From assembly GCA_028290345.1 (NCBI GenBank), contig JAQGKB010000167.1:1-14076 (forward strand): DNA of 14,076 nt, in the 5' to 3' direction. The stretch comes from Hyphomicrobiales bacterium. Lineage in GTDB: Bacteria > Pseudomonadota > Alphaproteobacteria > Rhizobiales > Devosiaceae. Below are positions 1 through 6,832 of the stretch, one piece after another. Both the position numbers and the translations under genes were made by a program. The notes beneath the pieces were generated by a model. That model was not told the DNA's origin, did not search any database, and was given only the letters and a program-made list of their open reading frames with translations. Numbering within the stretch: the first letter of the stretch is position 1; each line of letters begins with the position of its first letter.

Positions 1-1954
1 GCAGCCTGATACCGATCTCGCCATTTGTGACGATCGCCGCGAGCGGCTGGTTCACCTCATGCGCGATCGAGGCGCTGAGTTCGCCCAGCGTGGTGACGCG
101 GGTGACATGGGCAAGGTCCGCCCGCACCTTGAGCAAAGCCTCCTCCGCGAGCTTGCGGTCATGGATATCGGCATCGCTGCCGTACCAGGCGAGGATGTTG
201 CCGGCCTTGTCGAGCAGCGGCATCGCCCGGCTGAGGAACCAGCGGTATTCGCCGTCGAACCGCTTGACGCGAAGCACGGACTCGATGGGCTTTCGCTCCG
301 CGAAGCCCACGAGCCAATTGCCATAGGCCTGCGGAAAGTCATCCGGATGGACCTGTCCTCCCCAGCCGGAGTTCAATACCTCCTGCATGGACATGCCGAC
401 ATATTGCAGGGCACGTGCGTTGAGAAAGTCCATCGAGCCATCGGACCGGGTTCGCCAGATCGTTGCGGGCACCGCGTCGATGATCTGCTGGATCCGGCTC
501 TCGGCTTCCTTCGCGGACGTGACGTCCATCACAGCCCCGACCATCTCCACGCTCCCTGACGAATCCTTGCTGGTGCGGGCGACGATATGAACGTGCTTGA
601 CCGTTTCGTCCGGCATTAGCAGCCGATATTCATGCTCGTAGTCGAGGGCCTCGCCCTTCACCTTCTCGATCGTCTGCCGCACGATGTCCCGGTCTTCGGG
701 ATGGGTGCGCTCCAACACCAGATCGAGCGTAGGGGAAACGCTCATGTCATACCCGAAGATCCGGAATGTCTCCTCCGACCAGGTGAGCTTACTGGTGGCG
801 ATCTGCCAGCCAAAGCTCCCCACTTGGCTCAGCCTTTGGGCTTCCGCCAGATGGGCCTGGCTGCGCCGCAGCAGGTCTTCGTTCTGCTTGCGCTCGGTAA
901 TGTCCTCGCAGGCGACCAGCACGATCAGGCCGCCACCCGGCCGGCGCACGGCTTTCGCATTTTCGCGCACCCAGAGGACGGAGCCATCCTTTCGGATCGT
1001 GCGAACCTCCCAGTTGCGTGACTGGCCAGACGCGGCGACGCAACTCGCAAGATTTTGGCGAATGAACTCCCGGTCCTCCTCGCGGAAGACCTCCAGAACC
1101 GATCTGCCGAGCAACTCATCGACTGTATAGCCAAGCTGCCCGGCGCCAAAGCTATTGACCGAAAGCACCAACCCGGCGGCATCGACCATGAAATACATCA
1201 CCGGGTTGTGCTCAAAAACCTCGCGCCATTGCTCTTCGCTCTCGCGCAGCGCTTCGGTCGCGCGTCGCTGCGCGGTGATATCGTTGTTGGTCTCGAGAAT
1301 GGCGCGCGGCCGCTGCTGTTTGTCGCGCTGCAGCGCCCACCGGCTCGATACCACCATCTGGCCGCCGTCCGCCTTGGTGTGCACGAGTTCGCCCTCCCAG
1401 CGACCGGCGTTGAGCAACTCGGTCTTGATCCGCTCGAGCGGCTGCGGGAACACCGTGTGCAGCAGATCGTGGATGGTAGCCTTGCCAACCACCTGCGCCG
1501 CGGTCCAGCCATAGGCCTCCTCGGCGCCACGGTTCCAGTAGGTGATGACCTCGTTCATGTCGCGCACGAAGATTCCGTCGCGTGTCAGATCGAGCAGCCC
1601 CGCACGTTCGCGCAGCTTGGCGGAGGCCGCCTTGTCTTCCAGGGCCAGAAAGGCGGTGGTTCCGATCGCGGCGAGGCTGACCAGGAATCGCAGGATCGGC
1701 ATGCCGGTCACGCTCAGCCCGTGCGACAGCAGATAGCCCGCGATGGTCAGCCCGGCGCATCCCAGCGAGACGAGCCACACTCCGCGCCGATCGAGAAATC
1801 TCGACGACAGCAGGATGACCACGCTGTAGAGGGCCGCGATCGCCATCCCTAAGTTCGTGAATGCATCGACGGAAAAGATAATGGCCGTCAGCAGGACGGC
1901 GACGACCGCCAGAAACAACGAATTGCTGCGTAACCGCTGGGTCGCCTGGCCCAT
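1..1954 (-). CDS. Multi-PAS membrane sensor histidine kinase (partial, C-terminus off the left edge)
   Basis: Translating the minus strand from ATG at 1954 gives 651 codons without a stop, running off the window. Residues about 8-100 hold roughly four hydrophobic segments, so the protein is membrane anchored. Four PAS-like sensor units follow, at about 119-235, 238-365, 365-485 and 482-608; the third and fourth are PAS fold-3 type (HPEDR and HPDDF motifs). The dimerisation/phospho-acceptor domain begins with TTLGELSASIAHEVNQPLAA, with the phosphorylated His at residue 632 (bases 59-61). This H-box is typical of FixL-like and related kinases of rhizobia. The ATPase domain and any partner response regulator lie outside the window. 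The start follows a weak AAAGGGG ribosome site, and no better upstream start was found. The signal is unknown: no haem or flavin motif can be claimed. The protein divides from the arsR operon across about 330 bases. Confidence 0.9.
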   Translation of the reverse strand, partial: MGQATQRLRSNSLFLAVVAVLLTAIIFSVDAFTNLGMAIAALYSVVILLSSRFLDRRGVWLVSLGCAGLTIAGYLLSHGLSVTGMPILRFLVSLAAIGTTAFLALEDKAASAKLRERAGLLDLTRDGIFVRDMNEVITYWNRGAEEAYGWTAAQVVGKATIHDLLHTVFPQPLERIKTELLNAGRWEGELVHTKADGGQMVVSSRWALQRDKQQRPRAILETNNDITAQRRATEALRESEEQWREVFEHNPVMYFMVDAAGLVLSVNSFGAGQLGYTVDELLGRSVLEVFREEDREFIRQNLASCVAASGQSRNWEVRTIRKDGSVLWVRENAKAVRRPGGGLIVLVACEDITERKQNEDLLRRSQAHLAEAQRLSQVGSFGWQIATSKLTWSEETFRIFGYDMSVSPTLDLVLERTHPEDRDIVRQTIEKVKGEALDYEHEYRLLMPDETVKHVHIVARTSKDSSGSVEMVGAVMDVTSAKEAESRIQQIIDAVPATIWRTRSDGSMDFLNARALQYVGMSMQEVLNSGWGGQVHPDDFPQAYGNWLVGFAERKPIESVLRVKRFDGEYRWFLSRAMPLLDKAGNILAWYGSDADIHDRKLAEEALLKVRADLAHVTRVTTLGELSASIAHEVNQPLAAIVTNGEIGIRL

Positions 1955-2223
1955 TGCAATGGAACCCCTTTGCCCGCCCCCAACTTGCCCGACCGTCACT
2001 GAGGCCACCCGCGAGAGCGATCCGAAGTAGCCCCGGGCCGTGGCCTCAAGTTACTACGCGGGACTGCAGAAACCAAGGTACTACACACCGCACTGGCAAG
2101 AGCCGGCGGACGGCCTTGCCGGCAATACTTTCACCGGTTGGCTTCCGCCTGCGTCAGCTTTCCATCCGCGACCGGCGCCGCCAGATCGAACGTTACCTTC
2201 ATTAACCATCCCGCTTTGCCCCC
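1955..2223. other. Divergent intergenic region between the kinase and arsR
   Basis: There is no convincing gene here. It must hold the kinase promoter, but I see only weak matches. One stem can be drawn: GGCAAG at 2095-2100 and GCC at 2102-2104 pair with GGC and CTTGCC at 2112-2120, with one bulged A and a 7-base loop. It has no T-run, so it is not an obvious terminator. The open frame running in from 2040 into arsR looks like non-coding leader sequence, because its codons show no recognisable protein. Confidence 0.5.
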
Positions 2224-2282
2224 TTGACCCATCGCATTCTCTACTTCATAACCAAATGGTTCTGAAACACTCTGGTTATGAA
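2224..2282 (+). promoter_or_regulatory. arsR promoter overlapped by an inverted-repeat operator
   Basis: A sigma-70-like promoter can be read as TTGACC (2224-2229), a 17-base spacer and CATAAC (2247-2252). Its -10 box lies inside the left arm of a perfect 10-base inverted repeat, TTCATAACCA (2245-2254) and TGGTTATGAA (2273-2282). A third half-site, TGGTT at 2257-2261, pairs with the left arm over a 2-base gap. A dimer bound here would block polymerase, so the simplest reading is that the downstream ArsR protein represses its own operon. The predicted transcript start, near 2259, falls after the ATG at 2256 and supports translation from 2283. Confidence 0.65.
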
Positions 2283-2639
2283 ATGACGCCGTCCGAACAT
2301 CTCGATGCCACCTTCATCGCACTTGCCGATCCCACCCGCCGGGCCATTCTGGCGCGGCTGGCGACTGGCGAGGCCTCGGTGGCGGAATTGGCAAAGCCCT
2401 TTGCGATGAGCCAGCCGGCCGTCTCCAAGCACCTGAAGATGCTGGAGCGGGCGGGGCTGATTTCGCGGGGGCGCGAGGCGACGCGGCGGCCGTGCCGAAT
2501 CGAAGCGGCGCCGCTCGCGGCCGCCAATGGTTGGCTCGAGCGCTACCGGGCCATCTGGGAAGGCAACTTCCAGCGGCTCGACAGCCTGCTGCAAGAACTG
2601 CAAGCCGAACAAGCCAAATTGCAAACCAAAGATCAATGA
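2283..2639 (+). CDS. ArsR-family winged-helix transcriptional repressor
   Basis: The product has 118 residues, the usual size. It opens with DATFIALADPTRRAILARL, the standard first helix of this family, and continues with the recognition region MSQPAVSKHLKMLERAGLI and a beta-wing with REATRRPCRIEAAPL. The C-terminal WLERYRAIWEGNFQRLDSLL is typical of the subgroup that travels with SRPBCC genes. The metal-binding cysteine motif of true arsenic or cadmium sensors (ELCVCD type) is absent, so a metal role is unlikely; the ligand is unknown. ATG 2283 is chosen because the family consensus starts there and the promoter leaves little room for ATG 2256. No ribosome site precedes it. Its stop overlaps the GAGGAG ribosome site of the next gene, so the genes are probably co-transcribed and translationally coupled. 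Confidence 0.92.
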   Translation: MTPSEHLDATFIALADPTRRAILARLATGEASVAELAKPFAMSQPAVSKHLKMLERAGLISRGREATRRPCRIEAAPLAAANGWLERYRAIWEGNFQRLDSLLQELQAEQAKLQTKDQ

Positions 2640-2650
2640 GGAGACTTCAT

Positions 2651-3124
2651 ATGCAAAAGATCAGCCCGTTCCTGTGGTTCGACAACCAGGCCGAAGAGGC
2701 CGTGAATCACTATATTTCGATTTTCAAGGACTCGCGCATCGTCAATACCTCGCGCTATGGCGAGGCTGGCCCAGGCCCTGCCGGTTCAGTCATGGCGATG
2801 ACTTTCATTCTTGAGGGCCAGCAGTTCCAGGCGCTTAATGGCGGGCCGCATTTCAAGTTCACCCCCGCCATTTCGCTGTTCGTCAATTGTGAGACCCAGG
2901 ATGAAGTCGATTACTACTGGAACAAGCTGCTCGAGGGCGGCGGCCGCGAGGATCAATGCGCCTGGCTGCAGGACCGGTTCGGGCTTTCCTGGCAGATCGT
3001 GCCGAACGCACTGAGCCGCTACCTCAGCGACAATGATCGGACAAAGGCCAACCGGGTGATGCAGGCCATGCTGCAGATGAAGAAGATCGATATCGCCGCA
3101 CTCGACCGGGCGTACGCCGGCTGA
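2651..3124 (+). CDS. PhnB-like VOC-superfamily protein (3-demethylubiquinone methyltransferase-like domain)
   Basis: The product has 157 residues. It starts with QKISPFLWFDNQAEEAVNHY and contains SIFKDSRIVNTSRYGEAGPG, AMTFILEGQQFQALNGG, AISLFVNCETQDEVDYYWNK and FGLSWQIVPNAL, the ordered signature of the PhnB/glyoxalase-fold family. Proteins of this family are often annotated as 3-demethylubiquinone-9 3-methyltransferase, but they lack a SAM-binding methyltransferase fold and the true activity is unknown. A strong GAGGAG ribosome site at 2638-2643 lies 7 bases before the ATG, in the arsR stop region. The neighbours, ArsR before and SRPBCC after, form a combination common in alphaproteobacteria, where both products are presumed to bind or transform small molecules. 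Confidence 0.9.
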   Translation: MQKISPFLWFDNQAEEAVNHYISIFKDSRIVNTSRYGEAGPGPAGSVMAMTFILEGQQFQALNGGPHFKFTPAISLFVNCETQDEVDYYWNKLLEGGGREDQCAWLQDRFGLSWQIVPNALSRYLSDNDRTKANRVMQAMLQMKKIDIAALDRAYAG

Positions 3125-3140
3125 CTCCCACCCTAACCTA

Positions 3141-3170
3141 GGCCGGCGGCCCGTGCGACCGGGGCCGGCC
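3141..3170 (+). other. Strong intercistronic hairpin between the VOC and SRPBCC genes
   Basis: GGCCGGC (3141-3147) pairs with GCCGGCC (3164-3170). Inside it, after a 2-base bulge, CCCG (3150-3153 region) can pair with CGGG around a 6-base loop. It lies 16 bases after the VOC stop and ends 5 bases before the AAGGAG ribosome site at 3176-3181. There is no T-run, so it is more likely a processing, stability or attenuation element than a full terminator. Confidence 0.6.
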
Positions 3171-3189
3171 ACAAGAAGGAGAAACGACA

Positions 3190-3669
3190 ATGCTCTTGCA
3201 AAACGCCCTGGAGGTCAGCACCCCCAACGAACGGGCAATCCTAATCACCCGCGGCTTCGACGCGCCGCCCGAAAGGGTCTTCGAGTGTTTCACCCAGCCG
3301 GCGCTCGTGTCGCGCTGGATGCTCGGACCGCCGGGATGGACCATGCCGGTCTGCACCGTCGATCTGCGCGTCGGTGGCAAGTACCGCTTCGAATGGCGCA
3401 GCCAGGACGGCGCGAGCATGGGCATGACCGGCACCTTCCGCGAGATCGTGCCCAACGAAAAACTCGTCAGCACCGAAATCTTCGACGAGGACTGGACGGG
3501 CGGCGAAGCCTCCGTGGAACTGACTTTCGCTGAAAGCAAAGGTCGCACCATCGCCACCTACCTTCTCACCTACTCCTCCCCCCAGGCCCGCGACGGTGCC
3601 CTGGCCAGCGGCATGGCCGACGGCATGGAAATGGGCTTCAAGAATTTGGACGAGGTGCTGAAGGGTTGA
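3190..3669 (+). CDS. SRPBCC / AHSA1-domain protein
   Basis: The product has 159 residues in the START/Bet v 1-like fold. The N-terminal ILITRGFDAPPERVFECFTQ and ALVSRWMLGPPGWTMPVCTV are the classic first strand and helix of the AHSA1 family, followed by DLRVGGKYRFEWRSQDG, GTFREIVPNEKLVSTEIF and a C-terminal helix with GMEMGFKNLDEVLKG. These proteins form a hydrophobic ligand cavity. Despite the name 'activator of Hsp90 ATPase', a chaperone role is not expected in bacteria. The start is set by AAGGAG, 8 bases before ATG 3190. It is the last gene of the ArsR-controlled operon, 65 bases after the VOC gene. The substrate is unknown. Confidence 0.92.
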   Translation: MLLQNALEVSTPNERAILITRGFDAPPERVFECFTQPALVSRWMLGPPGWTMPVCTVDLRVGGKYRFEWRSQDGASMGMTGTFREIVPNEKLVSTEIFDEDWTGGEASVELTFAESKGRTIATYLLTYSSPQARDGALASGMADGMEMGFKNLDEVLKG

Positions 3670-3772
3670 TGCGGCGGGGCAACGGCCACGGGTGGTGCGA
3701 CGTCCTCATCGTTCGAGGATCGCTCCACTCCCGCCTCACCATTCATCGTAAGGGCTCATCCCCGCCGCATTT

Positions 3773-3883
3773 CCCCCACCGTTCGTCACCCTCGGGCTCG
3801 ACCCGAGGGCCCAGACTGCATGCGGTGGTGCTTGCCGCAAGTCTGGGTCCTCGCATCAAGTGCGAGGATGACGAATGTGGGGG
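3773..3883. repeat. Three-armed palindromic element, copy 1
   Basis: The closing stem is CCCCCAC (3773-3779) with GTGGGGG (3877-3883), continuing as TTCGTCA (3782-3788) with TGACGAA (3869-3875). It encloses three arms. Arm A is an 8-bp stem (3789-3796 with 3802-3809) with loop CTCGA. The central arm pairs CCCAGACT (3810-3817) with AGTCTGGG (3840-3847), plus an inner TGCGG/CCGCA stem. Arm B is an 8-bp stem (3848-3855 with 3861-3868) with loop TCAAG. It lies between the 3' ends of the SRPBCC gene and the convergent dehydrogenase. A second copy is at 9466-9557. Short open frames across it are by-products of the palindrome. Confidence 0.85.
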
Positions 3884-3918
3884 CGGTGCCGTCCTCCGTT
3901 ATTCCCGAAGCTAGCCCG

Positions 3919-5265
3919 CTACTTCCTGCTCACCCGCCAAATCGTGCCGTTGCCGTCCTCGCTGACGAACAGCGACCCGTCCTTGGCCACCGCGATGCCC
4001 ACCGGACGCCCCCAGACCCGGTCGTTGTCGAGCACAAACCCGGTCATGAAATCCTGATAGGTGCCCGTCGGCTTGCCGTCGGGGCCGAAATCCAGTCTCA
4101 CCACCTTGTATCCGGTGCGGGTGTTGCGGTTCCATGAGCCGTGCAGGGTGACGAAGGCGTCGCCCTTGTAGTCGGGCCCGAACGCATCGCCGGTGTAGAA
4201 GGCAATGTTGAGCGGCGCCGAATGCGCCTGCATCAGCACGTCGGGCACGGTCACCTTGTCCTTCAGGTCCGGCCGCACGCCTTTGTGGCGCGGGTCCTCG
4301 TGGCCGCCGATGTAGTACCAGGGCCAGCCGTAGAACGCCCCTTCCTGCACATGGGTGGCGTATTCGAACGGCACGTTGTCGCCCAGTGCGTCGCGCTCGT
4401 TGACCACGCACCAGAGATCGCCTGTCGCCGGCTGCACCGTTACGCCGGAGCAATTGCGCAGGCCGGTGGCAAAAATCCGCCCGTTCTTGCCGTCCGGATC
4501 ATAGGTCCAGATATCGGCCCTGCCCCGTTCCGAGCCCCAGGCCGCCCCCAGCGGTTGCTCGCTGCTCCAGGCCTTCAGCCCGTTGGGCGGAGCATTGTCG
4601 ACACCCTCCGCGACATTGCTGCCCGAACCGACCGAGAGATACATGGTCTTGCCGTCGGGCGAAAAAACTATGTCGCGCGTCCAGTGGTGATTGGATGGAA
4701 CGTTCGGAACGATCACCTCCGCCTTCCCGGCGGCTTGCAGCGCGCCGGACGTATAGGGAAATCGCACCACGCTGTTGGAATTGGCGACATAGACCCATTG
4801 CGGATCGGGGCCCGGTGGATAGAACGCGATGCCATAGGGTTGGTGCAGCCCGCTGGCGAAAGTCCCCTCCTCGCTCGGTTTCGCGCTGCCGGCGGCGATG
4901 CGGAAAACCAGCACCTTGTTGTCCGAACTATCGGCAACGAAGAGATCGCCATTCGGGGCAAAGCGGATGGCGCGCGGATTGGGGATGCCCGAGGCAACCA
5001 GCTCCGCCTGGAACCCGTTCGGCAGTTTTGGTACCGCGCCCTTGGGCATGGCAACGGGCGCCGGGGGGTTGGCGCCAGAAGGCGTCACGAATGGCGGTTC
5101 GAGATCGCCGGGCTGGATCAGCCGCGCCACGCCCGGCGCATCCCTGCTCCAATCGCCGAAGGCTTGCTTGCCGGTGAGTATGTTGGTCGCCGGCTCGTCT
5201 GCCAGGGCGCAACTGCTCAGCAGGCCCAGCATCAGCACTGCGATCACAGGAACACGCTTTGCCGT
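3919..5265 (-). CDS. Exported PQQ-dependent sorbosone/aldose-sugar dehydrogenase-like beta-propeller protein
   Basis: This is a six-bladed propeller of the glucose/sorbosone dehydrogenase family. Diagnostic segments are NPRAIRFAPNGDLFVADSSD, NHHWTRDIVFSPDGKTMYLS, GLRNCSGVTVQPATGDLWCV, EGAFYGWPWYYIGG, APLNIAFYTGDAFGPDYKGD and the closing DGSLFVSEDGNGTIWRVSRK. The His pair at bases 4684-4689 with the nearby Arg corresponds to the family's active-site region; such enzymes oxidise aldoses in the periplasm using PQQ, but the substrate cannot be told. AKRVPVIAVLMLGLLSSCALA is a signal peptide with a lipobox (LSSC), so a lipoprotein is likely. The start is uncertain. GGAGGAGG (5271-5278) stands 5 bases before an ACG codon at 5265, which gives the best signal peptide. 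Canonical alternatives are TTG 5331, GTG 5247 and ATG 5232. The gene is divergent from the yellow-enzyme gene. Confidence 0.85.
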   Translation of the reverse strand, partial: TAKRVPVIAVLMLGLLSSCALADEPATNILTGKQAFGDWSRDAPGVARLIQPGDLEPPFVTPSGANPPAPVAMPKGAVPKLPNGFQAELVASGIPNPRAIRFAPNGDLFVADSSDNKVLVFRIAAGSAKPSEEGTFASGLHQPYGIAFYPPGPDPQWVYVANSNSVVRFPYTSGALQAAGKAEVIVPNVPSNHHWTRDIVFSPDGKTMYLSVGSGSNVAEGVDNAPPNGLKAWSSEQPLGAAWGSERGRADIWTYDPDGKNGRIFATGLRNCSGVTVQPATGDLWCVVNERDALGDNVPFEYATHVQEGAFYGWPWYYIGGHEDPRHKGVRPDLKDKVTVPDVLMQAHSAPLNIAFYTGDAFGPDYKGDAFVTLHGSWNRNTRTGYKVVRLDFGPDGKPTGTYQDFMTGFVLDNDRVWGRPVGIAVAKDGSLFVSEDGNGTIWRVSRK

Positions 5266-5270
5266 TTGTG

Positions 5271-5278
5271 CCTCCTCC
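5271..5278 (-). promoter_or_regulatory. Strong ribosome binding site for the dehydrogenase
   Basis: The minus strand reads GGAGGAGG followed by CACAA and then ACG GCA AAG CGT. The site is nearly ideal and properly spaced for the ACG at 5265. It lies inside the reading frame that would start at TTG 5331, which argues against the long form. Confidence 0.6.
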
Positions 5279-5463
5279 GCCGACCTGGCCCAGCAACGCC
5301 GCTCCGCTGTGCACGTTCCCGCTACACGCAATGGTGAACGTGCGACGAGCGGTCACCTGTCGCAACTGCTGTCGGTTGTGGCAAGAAATGCTTACATCGT
5401 CACTTGCCGATGAAGCGTGTTCTAGGCAATGTGCAAGACCCTTCCTCCTGCCCCAGAGTGCCA

Positions 5464-6585
5464 ATGCCCAAACTATTTTCGCCTCTCACCCTGCGCGATT
5501 TGACTCTCAAGAATCGCACGGTGGTTTCGCCCATGTGCCAATATATCGCCAAGCATGGCTTCGCCAACGACTGGCATCTCGTTCACCTTGGGCGTTTCGC
5601 CATGGGCGGGTTTGGGCTGGTGTTCGTCGAATTCACCGCCGTGGCCCCCGAGGGCCGGATCACCTACGCCGATCTGGGCCTCTGGAACGACGCCCAGATC
5701 GCCCCGCTCAAGCAGATCGTGGATTTCGTCCATAGCCAGGGCGCTGCCGCCGGCATTCAGCTGGCCCACTCCGGGCGCAAGGGCGCCGCGGGCAATCCGT
5801 GGCGGCCGGCACCGCAGGACGAAGCTGAAAAGCTCGATATCGGCTACGAGGAATGGGTGGCCGTTGCGCCCAGCGCCGTGGCCCATTCCAGCGCCTTCAA
5901 GACCCCGGCGGAGCTCGATGCCGCCGGCATCGAGCGTATAAAGCAGGGCTTTGTCGACGCCGCGATCCGTGCCGACAAGGCCGGCTTCGACGTCGTCGAA
6001 CTCCACGCCGCGCATGGCTACCTGCTCAACCAGTTCCTCTCGCCGCTCTCCAACCACCGCACCGATGCCTACGGCGGCAGCCGCGAAAACCGCATGCGCT
6101 TTCCGCTCGAGGTGGTCGATGCAGTGCGGGCGGTCTGGCCGAAGCAGAAGCCGCTCTTCGTGCGGATCTCGACGACCGACTGGCACCCCGATGGCTGGCA
6201 GGTCGAGGACAGCATCGCCTTCGCCCATGAGCTCAAGGCTCGCGGCGTCGATATCGTCGATTGCTCGTCCGGCGGCTTCGATGGCGCACTCACCCAGCCC
6301 AAGGCGCATTACCAGGTGCACCTCGCCGAAGCCGTACGCAAGGCCGGCATCGGTACCATGGCCATCGGCCTCATCACCGATCCTTCGGGCGCCGAGTCGA
6401 TCATCGCCCGCGGCGATGCCGACCTCGTGGCCCTTGCCCGCGGCGCTCTCGACGATCCGAACTGGCCGCTGCATGCCATGCGCGAGTTCGGCGCCGACGA
6501 GCAGTATTCATCCTGGCCGAGGCCGGTAGGCTACGCCGTGCGCGCCAAGGATCGGGTGCTGAACACCAAGCAGGCAGCGGAGTAA
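5464..6585 (+). CDS. Old Yellow Enzyme, YqjM/xenobiotic reductase class (NADH:flavin oxidoreductase)
   Basis: The product has 373 residues and is a single TIM-barrel FMN enzyme that reduces activated C=C bonds of enals, enones and similar electrophiles with NAD(P)H. Key features are SPMCQY with Cys25, the redox-tuning cysteine of the thermophilic-like class; NDWHLVHLGRFAMGGFGLV; QLAHSGRKG with His102; the substrate-anion pair His181/His184 in HAAHGYLLNQFLSP; NHRTDAYGGSRENRMRFPLE; and the phosphate-binding region AIGLITDP with DLVALARGALDDPNWP. The HAAH motif, rather than HxxN, fits the YqjM class. There is no C-terminal Fe-S domain, so it is not a 2,4-dienoyl-CoA reductase. ATG 5464 is chosen because family homology starts at PKLFSPLTLRDL. 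In-frame TTG 5404 and ATG 5410 would add an unfamiliar leader. It is transcribed away from the dehydrogenase. Confidence 0.94.
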   Translation: MPKLFSPLTLRDLTLKNRTVVSPMCQYIAKHGFANDWHLVHLGRFAMGGFGLVFVEFTAVAPEGRITYADLGLWNDAQIAPLKQIVDFVHSQGAAAGIQLAHSGRKGAAGNPWRPAPQDEAEKLDIGYEEWVAVAPSAVAHSSAFKTPAELDAAGIERIKQGFVDAAIRADKAGFDVVELHAAHGYLLNQFLSPLSNHRTDAYGGSRENRMRFPLEVVDAVRAVWPKQKPLFVRISTTDWHPDGWQVEDSIAFAHELKARGVDIVDCSSGGFDGALTQPKAHYQVHLAEAVRKAGIGTMAIGLITDPSGAESIIARGDADLVALARGALDDPNWPLHAMREFGADEQYSSWPRPVGYAVRAKDRVLNTKQAAE

Positions 6586-6601
6586 AGGGCGAGGACATCA
6601 C

Positions 6602-6626
6602 GTGGGGCGGAGCAAGTCCGCCCCAC
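6602..6626 (+). terminator. Strong hairpin after the yellow-enzyme gene
   Basis: GTGGGGCGGA (6602-6611) and TCCGCCCCAC (6617-6626) form a perfect 10-bp stem with loop GCAAG, 16 bases after the stop codon. No T-run follows, only C-rich sequence, so it may protect the 3' end or terminate weakly rather than act as a classic intrinsic terminator. Confidence 0.55.
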
Positions 6627-6729
6627 CCCCGGCGTTGCAAGTCCCCCCTGCCGGCCCCCGTCACACCCCTGGTAACCCTTGCTTTACCATAGCCTTATCC
6701 GGATGTGGGCAATGCGCTCACGGTCACTT

Positions 6730-6743
6730 TTACACAAATGTAA
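6730..6743. promoter_or_regulatory. Inverted repeat upstream of the 134-residue exported protein gene
   Basis: TTACA (6730-6734), CAAA and TGTAA (6739-6743) form a 5-4-5 palindrome in an AT-rich patch about 90 bases before the start codon. TAAAAT at 6748-6753 could be a -10 box, but I find no good -35 box. It may be an operator; the evidence is only the symmetry and position. Confidence 0.3.
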
Positions 6744-6832
6744 TAGCTAAAATTCGTCGCAATCGCAGCCGCACTCTTGTGCTCGCAAGGCCGCGTAACC
6801 ACGTCCGGCACATATCGCCAGGGAGAATGACG

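Noticed and set aside
1055..1852. Open frame of 265 codons on the plus strand inside the kinase gene
   Set aside because: It overlaps the PAS-containing minus-strand frame, has no motif and has no ribosome site; it is a shadow.
2283..2639. ArsR as a metal-resistance regulator
   Set aside because: The cysteine metal-binding motif is missing and the neighbours are VOC and SRPBCC genes, not arsenic or metal transport genes.
2651..3124. VOC protein as a true ubiquinone methyltransferase
   Set aside because: No SAM-binding motif is present; the annotation is a common carry-over for the PhnB family.
3773..3883. Possible CRISPR-like or insertion-sequence remnant at the repeats
   Set aside because: There are only two copies 5.7 kb apart, no spacers, no transposase fragment and no target-site duplication visible; a REP-like palindrome fits better.
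3666..3914. Short open frames downstream of the SRPBCC gene
   Set aside because: They run through the palindromic repeat; the apparent peptides come from the repeat and would also appear at the second copy.
4141..5337. Long open frame on the plus strand opposite the dehydrogenase gene
   Set aside because: It is the antisense shadow of a well-supported coding region in GC-rich DNA; its translation is rich in Arg, Gly and His and shows no family motif.
5473..6474. Open frame of 333 codons opposite the yellow-enzyme gene
   Set aside because: The opposite strand encodes a complete Old Yellow Enzyme with all motifs; this frame is a codon-bias shadow.
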